From assembly GCA_001801885.1 (NCBI GenBank), contig MGYU01000105.1, positions 261 through 32,496 on the forward strand: a stretch of 32,236 nt of DNA, written 5' to 3'. Positions 8,001 through 16,282 of this stretch are shown here, in pieces (position 1 is the first letter of the stretch; each line of letters opens with the position of its first letter). The notes beneath the pieces are model-generated. The model was given only the letters and a program-made list of their open reading frames with translations, made no database searches and was not told the DNA's origin. The stretch is from Gammaproteobacteria bacterium RIFCSPLOWO2_12_47_11. GTDB lineage: Bacteria > Pseudomonadota > Gammaproteobacteria > Eutrophobiales > Eutrophobiaceae. Both the position numbers and the translations under genes were made by a program.

Positions 8001-8579
8001 TCAAGTTTCCTTGACCACAGAAATTACCCGGTTCATTATGGATTTGAATCGTTCCGTATCTGCAAATGTTCTGGCAGACAACATGGCGCCCTCCAAACTG
8101 GCGAATATAAACCGGGCAATGTTTTCCGGTTGATTACTGATAACTATTTCACCAGACTGTTGGCCAGCGCGGAGAGTCACCGTCAACCATGCTTCGCATT
8201 CAGTGAAGAACGATCGCACTTCTTCCTGTATTTCTTCGGGCATGGTTGTGATGTCACTGGCGAACATTCCGCATAAGCACATCCTGTTGTCTGATTCCAG
8301 GGTATTGAGGAAGAGCTGTGTAAAGCTTTTAAGCTTATCCATTGTGGAATTAGACATTGTATCTATCTGATTTAATTCATTGATGAAATTTTGACGGTAG
8401 TGCTGTATTAATGACTTGCCCAGATCCGATTTGGCAGGAAAGTAATAATGAATGCTGGCGCTCTTGATACCGAGTTTCCGGGCAATGTCATGAAAACTGA
8501 AGGCGTTATACCCTCGGGATTGTACCAACTCCTGGGCAACGGCCATGATCCTTTGCATAGAATCGGTGCTCATCCTCAT
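8001..8579 (-). CDS. TetR/AcrR-family transcriptional repressor
   Basis: The N-terminal HTH is typical: SRGYNAFSFHDIARKLGIKS followed by ASIHYYFPAKSDL. The C-terminal ligand domain carries an unusual Cys pair in RMCLCGMFASD, seen in some TetR regulators of reactive small molecules. An ATG at 8579 gives 192 residues. An in-frame TTG at 8597 would sit only about 19 nt from the predicted transcription start, so the ATG is preferred; another ATG is at 8573. No clear Shine-Dalgarno sequence is present. The gene lies directly downstream of a perfect 11-bp inverted repeat overlapping its own promoter, so autorepression is very likely. The metallo-hydrolase gene downstream is the obvious second target. 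Confidence 0.93.
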   Translation of the reverse strand: MRMSTDSMQRIMAVAQELVQSRGYNAFSFHDIARKLGIKSASIHYYFPAKSDLGKSLIQHYRQNFINELNQIDTMSNSTMDKLKSFTQLFLNTLESDNRMCLCGMFASDITTMPEEIQEEVRSFFTECEAWLTVTLRAGQQSGEIVISNQPENIARFIFASLEGAMLSARTFADTERFKSIMNRVISVVKET

Positions 8580-8600
8580 ATTTTTAGTTTGGCCCAATAA

Positions 8601-8626
8601 TAATCTATCTATTAGTAGATAGATTA
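8601..8626. promoter_or_regulatory. TetR operator: perfect 11-bp inverted repeat
   Basis: TAATCTATCTA (8601-8611) and TAGATAGATTA (8616-8626) are exact reverse complements with a 4-nt spacer TTAG. The site lies directly before the TetR gene and overlaps the -10 box and the predicted transcription start of its minus-strand promoter. Size, symmetry and location are those of a TetR-family operator. Confidence 0.85.
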
Positions 8627-8651
8627 TAGGAAATATCCCTGTGCTTTACAA
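8623..8651 (-). promoter_or_regulatory. sigma-70 promoter of the tetR-hydrolase operon
   Basis: Read on the minus strand, TTGTAA (8651-8646) and a perfect TATAAT (8628-8623) are separated by 17 nt. The predicted start is near 8616, in the middle of the operator. A bound repressor would block RNA polymerase directly. Confidence 0.75.
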
Positions 8652-8895
8652 AAAAACGTATATCACTTTGAAATTAAAGTAATAAATATCATGATTGGAC
8701 CATGCTTTAAGTACCTTGATTGATGGAGATTGATGGGCTAGTTTATTTATTGAAGGGCCCAATGAATAAACACTCAAGATTAAAATCACATCAAGGCACA
8801 ACCTCTGCGAGGACTCGCTACGTCCCGATAAGAGGGTATCTCTTATATCTTTCTACAACAGCACATTTATGTATTCCTTAACACAAGGGGGATCT
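8627..8895. other. Divergent intergenic region between tetR and the YdcH-like gene
   Basis: About 270 nt without a gene. It holds the tetR promoter, a tandem GATTGATGG (8718-8726 and 8728-8736), an imperfect palindrome centred on GGGCCC (8742-8770), a short palindrome GCGAG/CTCGC (8807-8818) and a 7-bp hairpin ATAAGAG/CTCTTAT with a 5-nt loop (8828-8846). The hairpin would lie in the leader of the downstream plus-strand gene. I could not assign a plus-strand promoter with confidence. Confidence 0.4.
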
Positions 8896-9120
8896 ATGTT
8901 TGAACATGATCAGCATATTGTTAACTCTTTATTGTCGGAAAATAATGACTTCAAGCGTCTCTATGATAAACATGACATGTTGAAGCAACGTGTTAATGAA
9001 GTGAATGCGGGGGTGGTCCCCATGGATGATTTTTCGCTTGAAAAAATCAAGAAAGAAAAACTGATGCTCAAAGACCGAATGGCTCATATGATAGAGGATT
9101 ACCGGCAAACACATACGTGA
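8896..9120 (+). CDS. Small YdcH/DUF465-family protein
   Basis: The start at 8896 is set by a strong Shine-Dalgarno (AGGGGG, 8886-8891) and gives 74 residues beginning MFEHDQHIV; an in-frame ATG 27 nt upstream has no such site. The protein is highly charged and helical: DFKRLYDKHDMLKQRVNEVN, then LEKIKKEKLMLKDRMAHMI. This two-helix pattern is that of the YdcH (DUF465) family of small cytosolic proteins of unknown role. It is a single gene closed by a strong terminator. Confidence 0.9.
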   Translation: MFEHDQHIVNSLLSENNDFKRLYDKHDMLKQRVNEVNAGVVPMDDFSLEKIKKEKLMLKDRMAHMIEDYRQTHT

Positions 9121-9140
9121 ACTGTGGTATCTGAAACAAC

Positions 9141-9175
9141 AACCCCGCACAGTCGAGAATTGTGCGGGGTTTTTA
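9141..9175 (+). terminator. Intrinsic terminator between YdcH-like gene and transporter
   Basis: An 11-bp perfect stem AACCCCGCACA (9141-9151) with TGTGCGGGGTT (9161-9171), a 9-nt loop and a run of five T (9170-9174). It sits 20 nt after the YdcH stop. The opposite strand also has a T-rich flank, so it may serve the convergent transporter gene too. Confidence 0.92.
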
Positions 9176-9200
9176 TTGACAGGTTGTAACAGGAAAATTT

Positions 9201-9983
9201 CTAGAACACCAACCGGATTCCAATCAGGAACAACATGGAGGCCAGTGCCGGACGAATCACTTGTTCGGGCAGGCGAGTGGCGCAATGACTGCCCAGATAA
9301 ATGCCGGGTAATGAGCCTGCCAGTAACATGGCGAGTATGGTGAAATCAATTGTACCGATATGCATGTGGCCCAGGCCAGCGACAGCAGTGAGTGGTACTG
9401 CGTGTGCGATATCGGTGCCGATAATCTTGATCGATGGCAAACGTGGATAGAGAAAAAACAGGATAGCCGCCCCCAAAGCGCCAGCGCCTACCGAGGACAG
9501 TGTGACCAGTACGCCCAGTACAACTCCGGCAATGATTGTCATTGGCGTCTGTAATTGTCTGTGTAATGCACGGATGGCATCGAAACGTTCATTTTGCCCC
9601 AGTCTCTGTAACTGATCCTTGAACAGCAGTACGACAGAAGTCAGGATTAATGCAACGCTGAGTGAAGAGGTAATCAGTTTGTCGTAATTGATTCCGGCCT
9701 GTTCCAGATATTTGAGCACAAATACTGCGAGTAAGGCGGATGGTATACTACCTAGTGACAGCAGCCTGACTATATGCCACTCAATTGTGCCCTTTTTATT
9801 ATGTACGAGTATTCCGCCGCTCTTGGTTATTGCGGCGTAGAGCAGGTCTGTGCCCACAGCAACAGCCGGTTTGATGGCAAAGAACAATACCAGAATAGGT
9901 GTCATCAGCGAGCCGCCCCCTACACCGGTCATGCCGACGATGAAGCCGACAATAAAACCTGCGATGGTATAGCCAAATTCCAT
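9201..9983 (-). CDS. TauE/SafE-family membrane transporter (sulfite/sulfonate-type anion exporter)
   Basis: The 260-residue protein is hydrophobic with about eight membrane segments. It opens with the typical TauE/SafE start: a first helix, then GMTGVGGGSLMTPILVLFF (18-36) and VGTDLLYAA. The second half repeats this pattern (TLSSVGAGALGAAILFFLYP, then IIGTDIAHAVPL), showing the internal duplication of the family. Members move sulfite, sulfoacetate or other organosulfur anions across the inner membrane. It is divergent from cysB, with a 131-nt shared promoter region. That placement, and cysH nearby, supports a sulfur-related substrate, but the exact ion cannot be read from sequence. Confidence 0.9.
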   Translation of the reverse strand: MEFGYTIAGFIVGFIVGMTGVGGGSLMTPILVLFFAIKPAVAVGTDLLYAAITKSGGILVHNKKGTIEWHIVRLLSLGSIPSALLAVFVLKYLEQAGINYDKLITSSLSVALILTSVVLLFKDQLQRLGQNERFDAIRALHRQLQTPMTIIAGVVLGVLVTLSSVGAGALGAAILFFLYPRLPSIKIIGTDIAHAVPLTAVAGLGHMHIGTIDFTILAMLLAGSLPGIYLGSHCATRLPEQVIRPALASMLFLIGIRLVF

Positions 9984-10071
9984 ATCTTGATTCCAGTTAA
10001 TTTTGAAGCATGAAGGGACAAAAAACGGCTTGTAATATAGCGGGCCTTTTCTATACTGAAAAGTAATTATT

Positions 10072-11089
<1,018 letters not shown>

Positions 11090-11100
11090 TTAGTATTTTG

Positions 11101-11152
11101 TAGATGATAGATGGGGATTAAAAGCAAACTACCCTATTCCATCTGCCATCTA
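11101..11152. repeat. Inverted repeat between cysB and the thioredoxin-like gene
   Basis: TAGATGATAGATGG (11101-11114) and CCATCTGCCATCTA (11139-11152) pair except for a central 2-nt mismatch. The loop is 24 nt. It lies between convergent genes but has no T-run on either strand, so an intrinsic terminator is not well supported. Confidence 0.45.
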
Positions 11153-11164
11153 CCACCTACTAAA

Positions 11165-11500
11165 TTAAATGTAATCAATATCCGGATTGTCATCCATGAT
11201 GTCTTTGGCAGCGTCTTGTTCAGAGGGCTCAACCTCAAGGACTTCTTTTAGGAACTTCATATAGATGGTGAAAATGCGCGGCGTCTTACCGTTTTCCTCA
11301 ACTATAAAAAATGGGGCGCGATCAACATTATGTTGTGCAGCAAGACGCATACCCTCGGTCTCCGGATCACGTTCATCTGCAATAATGATCCGGTTTATTT
11401 TGCCAATGAGACCGGCAACTTCCAGCCTTTTTTCAATCTCGGCGCATTTACGGCAAGGTGAACCATCTGCCTTGATCTTTTTGATCATGGAGATGTACAT
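11165..11500 (-). CDS. Thioredoxin/glutaredoxin-like protein with CRKC motif
   Basis: The 111-residue protein starts MYISMIKKIKADGSPCRKCAEIEKRL: a short first strand, then a CxxC redox motif (C16, C19) at the start of a helix. The later stretch VDRAPFFIVEENGK resembles the cis-Pro strand of thioredoxin folds (V-x-x-A-P). The acidic C-terminal tail (about 95-111) is not part of the fold. It starts 9 nt after the cysH stop, so the two are almost certainly one transcript. APS reductases take electrons from thioredoxin-type proteins, so this may be a dedicated reductant for CysH. That pairing is inferred from position. Confidence 0.8.
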   Translation of the reverse strand: MYISMIKKIKADGSPCRKCAEIEKRLEVAGLIGKINRIIIADERDPETEGMRLAAQHNVDRAPFFIVEENGKTPRIFTIYMKFLKEVLEVEPSEQDAAKDIMDDNPDIDYI

Positions 11501-11509
11501 ACTGAAAGA

Positions 11510-12262
11510 TCAACCTGTTTTCTTGTTCAGATTACCAGCATGCAGACCACACTCTTTCATGGTGGCTTCTTCCCACCACCAGCGGCCCTCGCGTTCGTGC
11601 TGACCGGGCAGCACGGGTTTGGTGCATGGCTCGCAACCAATACTGATATAACCCCGGGTGTGCAGTTCGTTATAGGGGACATCATTCGCCCGTATGTACT
11701 GCCAGACTTGTGCCGAGGTCCAGAAGGACAGGGGATTGAATTTAATCAATGTATGAGTATTGGTGGAAAAAGCGCCGTCTTTTTCTACTACAGGCACGTC
11801 AGCCCGGGTTCCAGGGCTTTGATCTTTGCGCTGGCCGGTGATCCAGGCATCCAGTGTATTCAGCTTGTTACGCAGCGGCATCACTTTTCTGATCCCGCAA
11901 CACTCCTTATGGCCATCGGTATAAAAACTGAACAGGCCCTTTTCCATTACAAATTTTTCCAGCGCCATATTGTCAGGAGAGAGTAACTCAATATTGATCT
12001 TATAATGATTTCTGACCTGTTCAATAAAACGATAGGTTTCCGAGTGGAGCCTGCCTGTATCCAGTGAAAATACATTAACCTTCGGATTGATCTTCGCAGC
12101 CATATCGACCAGGATGACATCCTCTGCGCCGCTGAAGGATATAGCAATGTTATCAAAGCTATCGAGTGCCAGTTTTATGATCTCTGCTGGTTCTTTGTGC
12201 ATATATTCCGGGGCCAGCCGCGCCGTATTAAAATCTTTAACAGTCATTTTTATATTCGCCAT
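11510..12262 (-). CDS. cysH: Assimilatory adenylylsulfate (APS) reductase
   Basis: From the ATG at 12262 the protein has 250 residues ([11 protein letters not shown]); an in-frame TTG at 12313 looks unused, and another ATG lies at 12247. The nucleotide-binding loop ISFSGAEDV is at 41-49. The Cys pair ECCG (120-123) and CEPC (210-213) form the [4Fe-4S] site that marks the APS-using type, as opposed to PAPS reductases. The catalytic Cys is in KECGLH (236-241). The enzyme reduces adenylylsulfate to sulfite and AMP with thioredoxin. It is the first gene of a pair with the thioredoxin-like protein. No ATP sulfurylase or sulfite reductase gene is in this window. Confidence 0.95.
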   Translation of the reverse strand: MANIKMTVKDFNTARLAPEYMHKEPAEIIKLALDSFDNIAISFSGAEDVILVDMAAKINPKVNVFSLDTGRLHSETYRFIEQVRNHYKINIELLSPDNMALEKFVMEKGLFSFYTDGHKECCGIRKVMPLRNKLNTLDAWITGQRKDQSPGTRADVPVVEKDGAFSTNTHTLIKFNPLSFWTSAQVWQYIRANDVPYNELHTRGYISIGCEPCTKPVLPGQHEREGRWWWEEATMKECGLHAGNLNKKTG

Positions 12263-12436
12263 TAAATTAGGTATGAGAAAAGGAGGGGATTCTAACAGAA
12301 TCACATATTCCAATAAACACTAACTGGTTATACTGATATCACGAATTGAAATATATACACCTTTTACGGCGGAGTTAATCGCAACTTGCTGTTATTAGGC
12401 TTGTTTTCTGTTTGCGACGATCTTTTTTTAACCTGT

Positions 12437-13321
12437 TCAGGTGGTATGTTGAGCCAGCAAGGATGGATGCAAAAAAGTCCCGTGCGAAGACATATCTGTC
12501 AATTGAATTTTGTTGTCTCCAATATTTTCGATAAGTAGATGCAGCCTTGAGATATCACGCAGTGACGAGTCGATTTTCACTGTGCTGGCAGCGTCCCGTC
12601 CAATGACATTTCTGCCCTTGATTAATGGGTGATGGTTACCCGACTGATCAATAAACTCAATACCATTTTTATTGGAAAGTATGCACCTGTGTTTTGACAG
12701 CCTGATTTCTATATTCTTGCCTGCCGGGAGTTGTAGAGAAATCACCTCGCCCTTGGGCATACGTTCAAACTCACCATTCTTGTCATCCTTGACGGGTTCA
12801 AACAACGTATTTTCGAGTATATAGGTACCACTCAATTTATCTGCATGTTCCTCGCCGTCTTCGGCGGCCCGGGTAGCGCCGTTGGCATGGGACTGTTTTT
12901 CAGAATACAGATATTTGATGATCTCCTGCCGGGAAGCCAGGTATTGCATATATTTGACCAGGGCTATGCGCCGGAACGGATTAAGATCATCTCCCCCCTC
13001 ATTCAGGGCTGCGATAATACCTCTCCAGCCATGGTCTTGTGAAAATATGCTTGGATCCATCTCCCGCAAGGCCTGATTGATGCTGTTCGGGTTTTCAATG
13101 GAACGTGAGAGTATGTTGACGAAACGTTTTTCAATGTCCTTTATGGTGACAGCTTCATTCTTGAGTTTTTTTGTTGACAGCTTTACCATCTCAGATATTT
13201 TCTTGGACGGCACGGAGGTCCTGCCATTCAGACAAAATTCAAAATCAGGGATGGAGCAAAACCGGAGCGTCTTATCTCCAACGTTAAGTTCAACAGGTTT
13301 TGAGAAAAATTTATTCAACAT
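12437..13321 (-). CDS. FHA-domain protein with unknown N-terminal region
   Basis: The 294-residue protein has no signal peptide or membrane segment. The C-terminal FHA domain spans about 215-290, with the phosphothreonine-binding marks GRD (241-243), ISRLHL (257-262) and SSHGTF (278-283). The first 140 residues are basic and mostly helical (KISEMVKLSTKKLKNEAVTI; NPFRRIALVKYMQYLASRQE); I do not recognise them. A charged linker lies at about 142-165. It reads a phosphothreonine partner, but no Ser/Thr kinase is in this window. A second FHA protein lies 3 kb away on the other strand. The downstream cysH gene is separated by about 170 nt. Confidence 0.82.
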   Translation of the reverse strand: MLNKFFSKPVELNVGDKTLRFCSIPDFEFCLNGRTSVPSKKISEMVKLSTKKLKNEAVTIKDIEKRFVNILSRSIENPNSINQALREMDPSIFSQDHGWRGIIAALNEGGDDLNPFRRIALVKYMQYLASRQEIIKYLYSEKQSHANGATRAAEDGEEHADKLSGTYILENTLFEPVKDDKNGEFERMPKGEVISLQLPAGKNIEIRLSKHRCILSNKNGIEFIDQSGNHHPLIKGRNVIGRDAASTVKIDSSLRDISRLHLLIENIGDNKIQLTDMSSHGTFLHPSLLAQHTT

Positions 13322-13480
13322 GGTGTTTTCTGCTTGATCCTTAAGTAAGTATCAGACTATATGTGATTGATATATCAATACAAAGTCCAGTAATAAAAGG
13401 TTGATAGAGTTCTCAATTAAGTAAATATCCGGTTGTCACTTTTTTACATATTAATTTCAGATTAAAGCATATTTTCATGG

Positions 13481-14185
13481 CTAATAATAGCTTGTCCATG
13501 GTACAGCGCCCCTCAATTTTACCCACTTTGCCGAGACTATCTGGATGAGTTCGTGCCATATATTCTCGGGGACAGGATTGAAAACTGTTTCTGTGCTGGC
13601 ATGCCAGAGATACCAGTCACCGCGAATCAATTCTGATTCGAGTTGGCCTGGCGCCCAACCGGCAAAACCAGAAAACAATCTAAAATTCTCCGGTTTAATA
13701 TCATCCAGTACCAGTTGATTGAACTGCGCAAGCGTGTTAATCAGATAAATACCATTTGTGACTTGTTTTGCGGTTGCCAGTGACGTTTCTGACTTAATCA
13801 GCAAATTGATGTTGTTTACAGCAACCGGACCGCCAATATAGAGATGATCAAGGATCGGGATCATTTTCTGAAGCTCTGGCAAGGCTTCGGCCACAGGGAT
13901 TTTTGTACGCCTGTTGATGACCAGTCCGGCGGTCCCTTTGCTATCAAATTCAGTAATCAATATTACTGTCTTTTCGAAATTTGGATCATTCAGTTTCTTG
14001 CCTGCAATCAGTAATACACCCTCTGCCAAACCGGGATTATGCATGGGATGACCGCTCGGGACAGTGTCCTGATCAGCCGCATTGATGGAGTGAGTGAGAG
14101 CGCACAACAGCGTAAAACCCAGCAGGCCTGTACCGGACATGGATCTGGCGATAATCAGGAGCTTGCCTTTCAGCCAGGTCAACAT
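13481..14185 (-). CDS. YqgE/AlgH-family protein with an export signal
   Basis: The 234-residue protein has a YqgE/AlgH domain from about 48: LLIAGKKLNDPNFEKTVILI, GTAGLVINRRTKIPVAEALP, YIGGPV and FAGWAPGQLESELIRGDWYLW are the family's conserved blocks. Family members are about 185 residues and cytoplasmic. Here the N-terminus adds a basic start and a hydrophobic segment ending LCALTHSINAADQ, a plausible signal peptide cleaved after SINA. The usual LIAMP block reads LIAGK, so it is a divergent member. Its ATG lies inside the end of the lipoprotein aminopeptidase gene (7-nt overlap), so the two are coupled and may act together in the periplasm. Confidence 0.85.
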   Translation of the reverse strand: MLTWLKGKLLIIARSMSGTGLLGFTLLCALTHSINAADQDTVPSGHPMHNPGLAEGVLLIAGKKLNDPNFEKTVILITEFDSKGTAGLVINRRTKIPVAEALPELQKMIPILDHLYIGGPVAVNNINLLIKSETSLATAKQVTNGIYLINTLAQFNQLVLDDIKPENFRLFSGFAGWAPGQLESELIRGDWYLWHASTETVFNPVPENIWHELIQIVSAKWVKLRGAVPWTSYY

Positions 14186-15240
14186 GTGAAGTGGATATTG
14201 CCTGACAGTAAAATATTCCTGCGTTGCTCTTGTGTGCAGTAATGAAGTTGCTTTACCAGATGATAGAAAGTTTCCAGATTATCATCAACAGCCAGCAGTA
14301 TTTTTTTGAAATCTGCAAGGTATTTACGATAGGTTACGACGGCCATCAGTTTGGCATTATTGAGATCCGTGGCAAACCATGCATCATAGCGGGCATGTCT
14401 ATTCCAGCCGGAGTTGATTTGTTTATATTCGTTGATCATCTTTTCCAGAATGACTGATTTATTCAAACGTTTTTCCGGATCAGGTATATCGGATTTGTAA
14501 AGACTATCAAGTTGATTTCTGTAACGTAATACCAGATCCACAAATACATCTTCCAGTGCCTGATTTTTCTCAAACTGCTCATAAGATAATGGACTGTTAT
14601 TTTTGGCCAGCCACCGGCGCATGCCTGCATCGGCAACGGTATCGGCAAATGCTTCATTAATCTCGGTATCATTCTTAATATATATCTTCTGATGGGCAAG
14701 TTCATGAAATATTACCTTGGCAAGATAAGCGTCACCACGGTGCAGCATCGTACTCAGGACCGGATCAGCAAACCAGCCCAGGGTTGAGTAAGCACTGACA
14801 CCACCGACAAAAACATCGTATCCCTGGTTTTCAAGTTCACGTGCCAGTGTATATGCAGCATCTTCAGAAAAATAACCCCGGTAATTCAGACAGCCAACAA
14901 TCAGGTAGCACCATTGCTGGCTTTGCAGCGAGAGCTCTGGTGTAGAAAAGACATTCCAGACGACGAAGTCACGTTCTAAATCAACATAATCAAGGTAACT
15001 GTTATTGTCGGGCAGGCCGAGTTCGTTAATTGCAAAACCCCTGATCTGTCCGACCAATGCCAATTGAGCGAGAGTGTCAGGAGGCAGATCATTGTTTTTT
15101 ATCAGCGTATCTATCGGCTGGCGATTCTGCAGGACATCAAGCTGCCCATTGACCGATTGCGCATAATAGCTGAGCGAACCACAGCCACTGACAGTGCATA
15201 CTAAAAATATCATGATGTTTAAAGCAGGGTATCTGGCCAT
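14179..15240 (-). CDS. Predicted zinc aminopeptidase, lipoprotein (COG4324-like)
   Basis: This 353-residue protein starts with a lipoprotein signal: MARYPALNIMIFLVCTVSGC, lipobox VSGC with Cys20 as the lipidated residue. The zincin motif HELAHQ is at 179-184, with a likely third ligand in NEAFAD (195-200). The stretches VGQIRGFAINELGLPDNNSY and FVGGVSAYSTLGWFADP match my memory of the predicted-aminopeptidase family (Pfam Aminopep, formerly a DUF). It should be anchored in the envelope facing the periplasm. It overlaps the exported YqgE/AlgH gene and is divergent from the sulfurtransferase gene. The substrate is unknown. Confidence 0.87.
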   Translation of the reverse strand: MARYPALNIMIFLVCTVSGCGSLSYYAQSVNGQLDVLQNRQPIDTLIKNNDLPPDTLAQLALVGQIRGFAINELGLPDNNSYLDYVDLERDFVVWNVFSTPELSLQSQQWCYLIVGCLNYRGYFSEDAAYTLARELENQGYDVFVGGVSAYSTLGWFADPVLSTMLHRGDAYLAKVIFHELAHQKIYIKNDTEINEAFADTVADAGMRRWLAKNNSPLSYEQFEKNQALEDVFVDLVLRYRNQLDSLYKSDIPDPEKRLNKSVILEKMINEYKQINSGWNRHARYDAWFATDLNNAKLMAVVTYRKYLADFKKILLAVDDNLETFYHLVKQLHYCTQEQRRNILLSGNIHFTC

Positions 15241-15279
15241 AATATTATCTGGGCATGTCGCATATCCGTACCGGGATTA

Positions 15280-15288
15280 TGCTATAAA
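15280..15288 (+). promoter_or_regulatory. Candidate extended -10 for the sulfurtransferase gene
   Basis: TGC directly precedes TATAAA (15283-15288), an extended -10 pattern in the divergent gap between the aminopeptidase and the sulfurtransferase. The implied start near 15295 gives a leader of about 48 nt. The -35 is weak. Confidence 0.4.
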
Positions 15289-15342
15289 TCACAATGCGGC
15301 AGTATTAACATTACCAGGTAAATACAACACTTATAAGCGATA

Positions 15343-16203
15343 ATGTATACGTCTGTCATTGATGTCACTGAAGTTAACGAAAATATTAATCACCCGGACT
15401 GGGTGATAGTTGATTGCCGTTATGATTTGGCAGATAAAACGTTTGGCAAGAATGCTTATCTTGCTTCACATATCCCGGGTGCAGTATATGCTGATTTGCA
15501 TGACGACCTGAGTGGACCACCCGTCACTGATCATGGACGTCATCCTTTACCGACTGTTGGACAACTCAACAATCTGTTCAAACGTCTGGGTATCAGTAAT
15601 GACACACAGGTCGTTGTCTATGATCATGTCTATGGTTCTTTCGCAGCCAGGCTATGGTGGTTATTACGTTATATGGGACATGAAGCAGCCGTCGTCATTG
15701 ATGGGGGCTGGCAGGCCTGGCTGGATGCGGGTTTATCTGTTCAGTCAGGTGCACAAACGAACAAGCCAGGGGATTTTCAGGGTAGGGTCAGAACTGAATG
15801 GCTGGTAACTGCGGATCAGGTACCTGCAGCCGTATTATTGATCGATTCGCGGGATCCGGTTCGCTATCGGGGTGAGTCAGAACCGCTGGATCCTGCAGCC
15901 GGGCATATCCCGGGCGCAATAAATCGTTTCTGGAAAGATAACCTTGGTCCCAAGGGGTTTTTCAAGGACGGCAAGCAGTTGCACAAAGAATTCAAGGGGT
16001 TTCTGGCCGGTGTCACAGCCTCTGATGCGGTATTTTATTGTGGTTCCGGGGTGACAGCCTGCCATAATCTCCTGGGTGCCGTCCATGCCGGATTGCCCGC
16101 GCCGAAATTGTATGCGGGGTCATGGAGTGACTGGACCTCAGTGCCCGATCGGCCGGTTGCCATCGGAAATGAACCCGGCAGTTTCACTGGCTTGTCCGGA
16201 TAA
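15343..16203 (+). CDS. sseA: 3-mercaptopyruvate / thiosulfate sulfurtransferase, two rhodanese domains
   Basis: The 286-residue protein has an inactive N-terminal rhodanese domain (about 5-135, with the DCRYDLAD and HIPGAVYADL marks) and a catalytic C-terminal domain (about 150-280). The active loop CGSGVTA holds Cys233 (233-239). The CG(S/T)GVTA loop is that of mercaptopyruvate sulfurtransferases rather than the CRKGVT type of thiosulfate rhodaneses. It transfers sulfur from 3-mercaptopyruvate to acceptors such as thiols or cyanide. It lacks a signal peptide, so it is cytoplasmic. The symbol is given by similarity to E. coli SseA. Confidence 0.9.
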   Translation: MYTSVIDVTEVNENINHPDWVIVDCRYDLADKTFGKNAYLASHIPGAVYADLHDDLSGPPVTDHGRHPLPTVGQLNNLFKRLGISNDTQVVVYDHVYGSFAARLWWLLRYMGHEAAVVIDGGWQAWLDAGLSVQSGAQTNKPGDFQGRVRTEWLVTADQVPAAVLLIDSRDPVRYRGESEPLDPAAGHIPGAINRFWKDNLGPKGFFKDGKQLHKEFKGFLAGVTASDAVFYCGSGVTACHNLLGAVHAGLPAPKLYAGSWSDWTSVPDRPVAIGNEPGSFTGLSG

Positions 16204-16282
16204 GTTCATTAATAAATTCAGATAATAAATATAACGTGTTATCTTTATACCTCGATTAGGGGATACGTCTATACCAGTAAAA

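Noticed and set aside
7821-8276. A 151-codon plus-strand open frame across the end of the tetR and start of the hydrolase gene
   Set aside because: It covers two convincing minus-strand genes and is Cys/His/Phe-rich without domain structure.
8718-8736. Tandem GATTGATGG as a regulator-binding direct repeat
   Set aside because: Only two short copies in AT-rich DNA; chance is a sufficient explanation.
11101-11152. Intrinsic terminator between cysB and the thioredoxin-like gene
   Set aside because: The hairpin has a central mismatch and a long loop, with no T-run on either strand; kept only as an inverted repeat.
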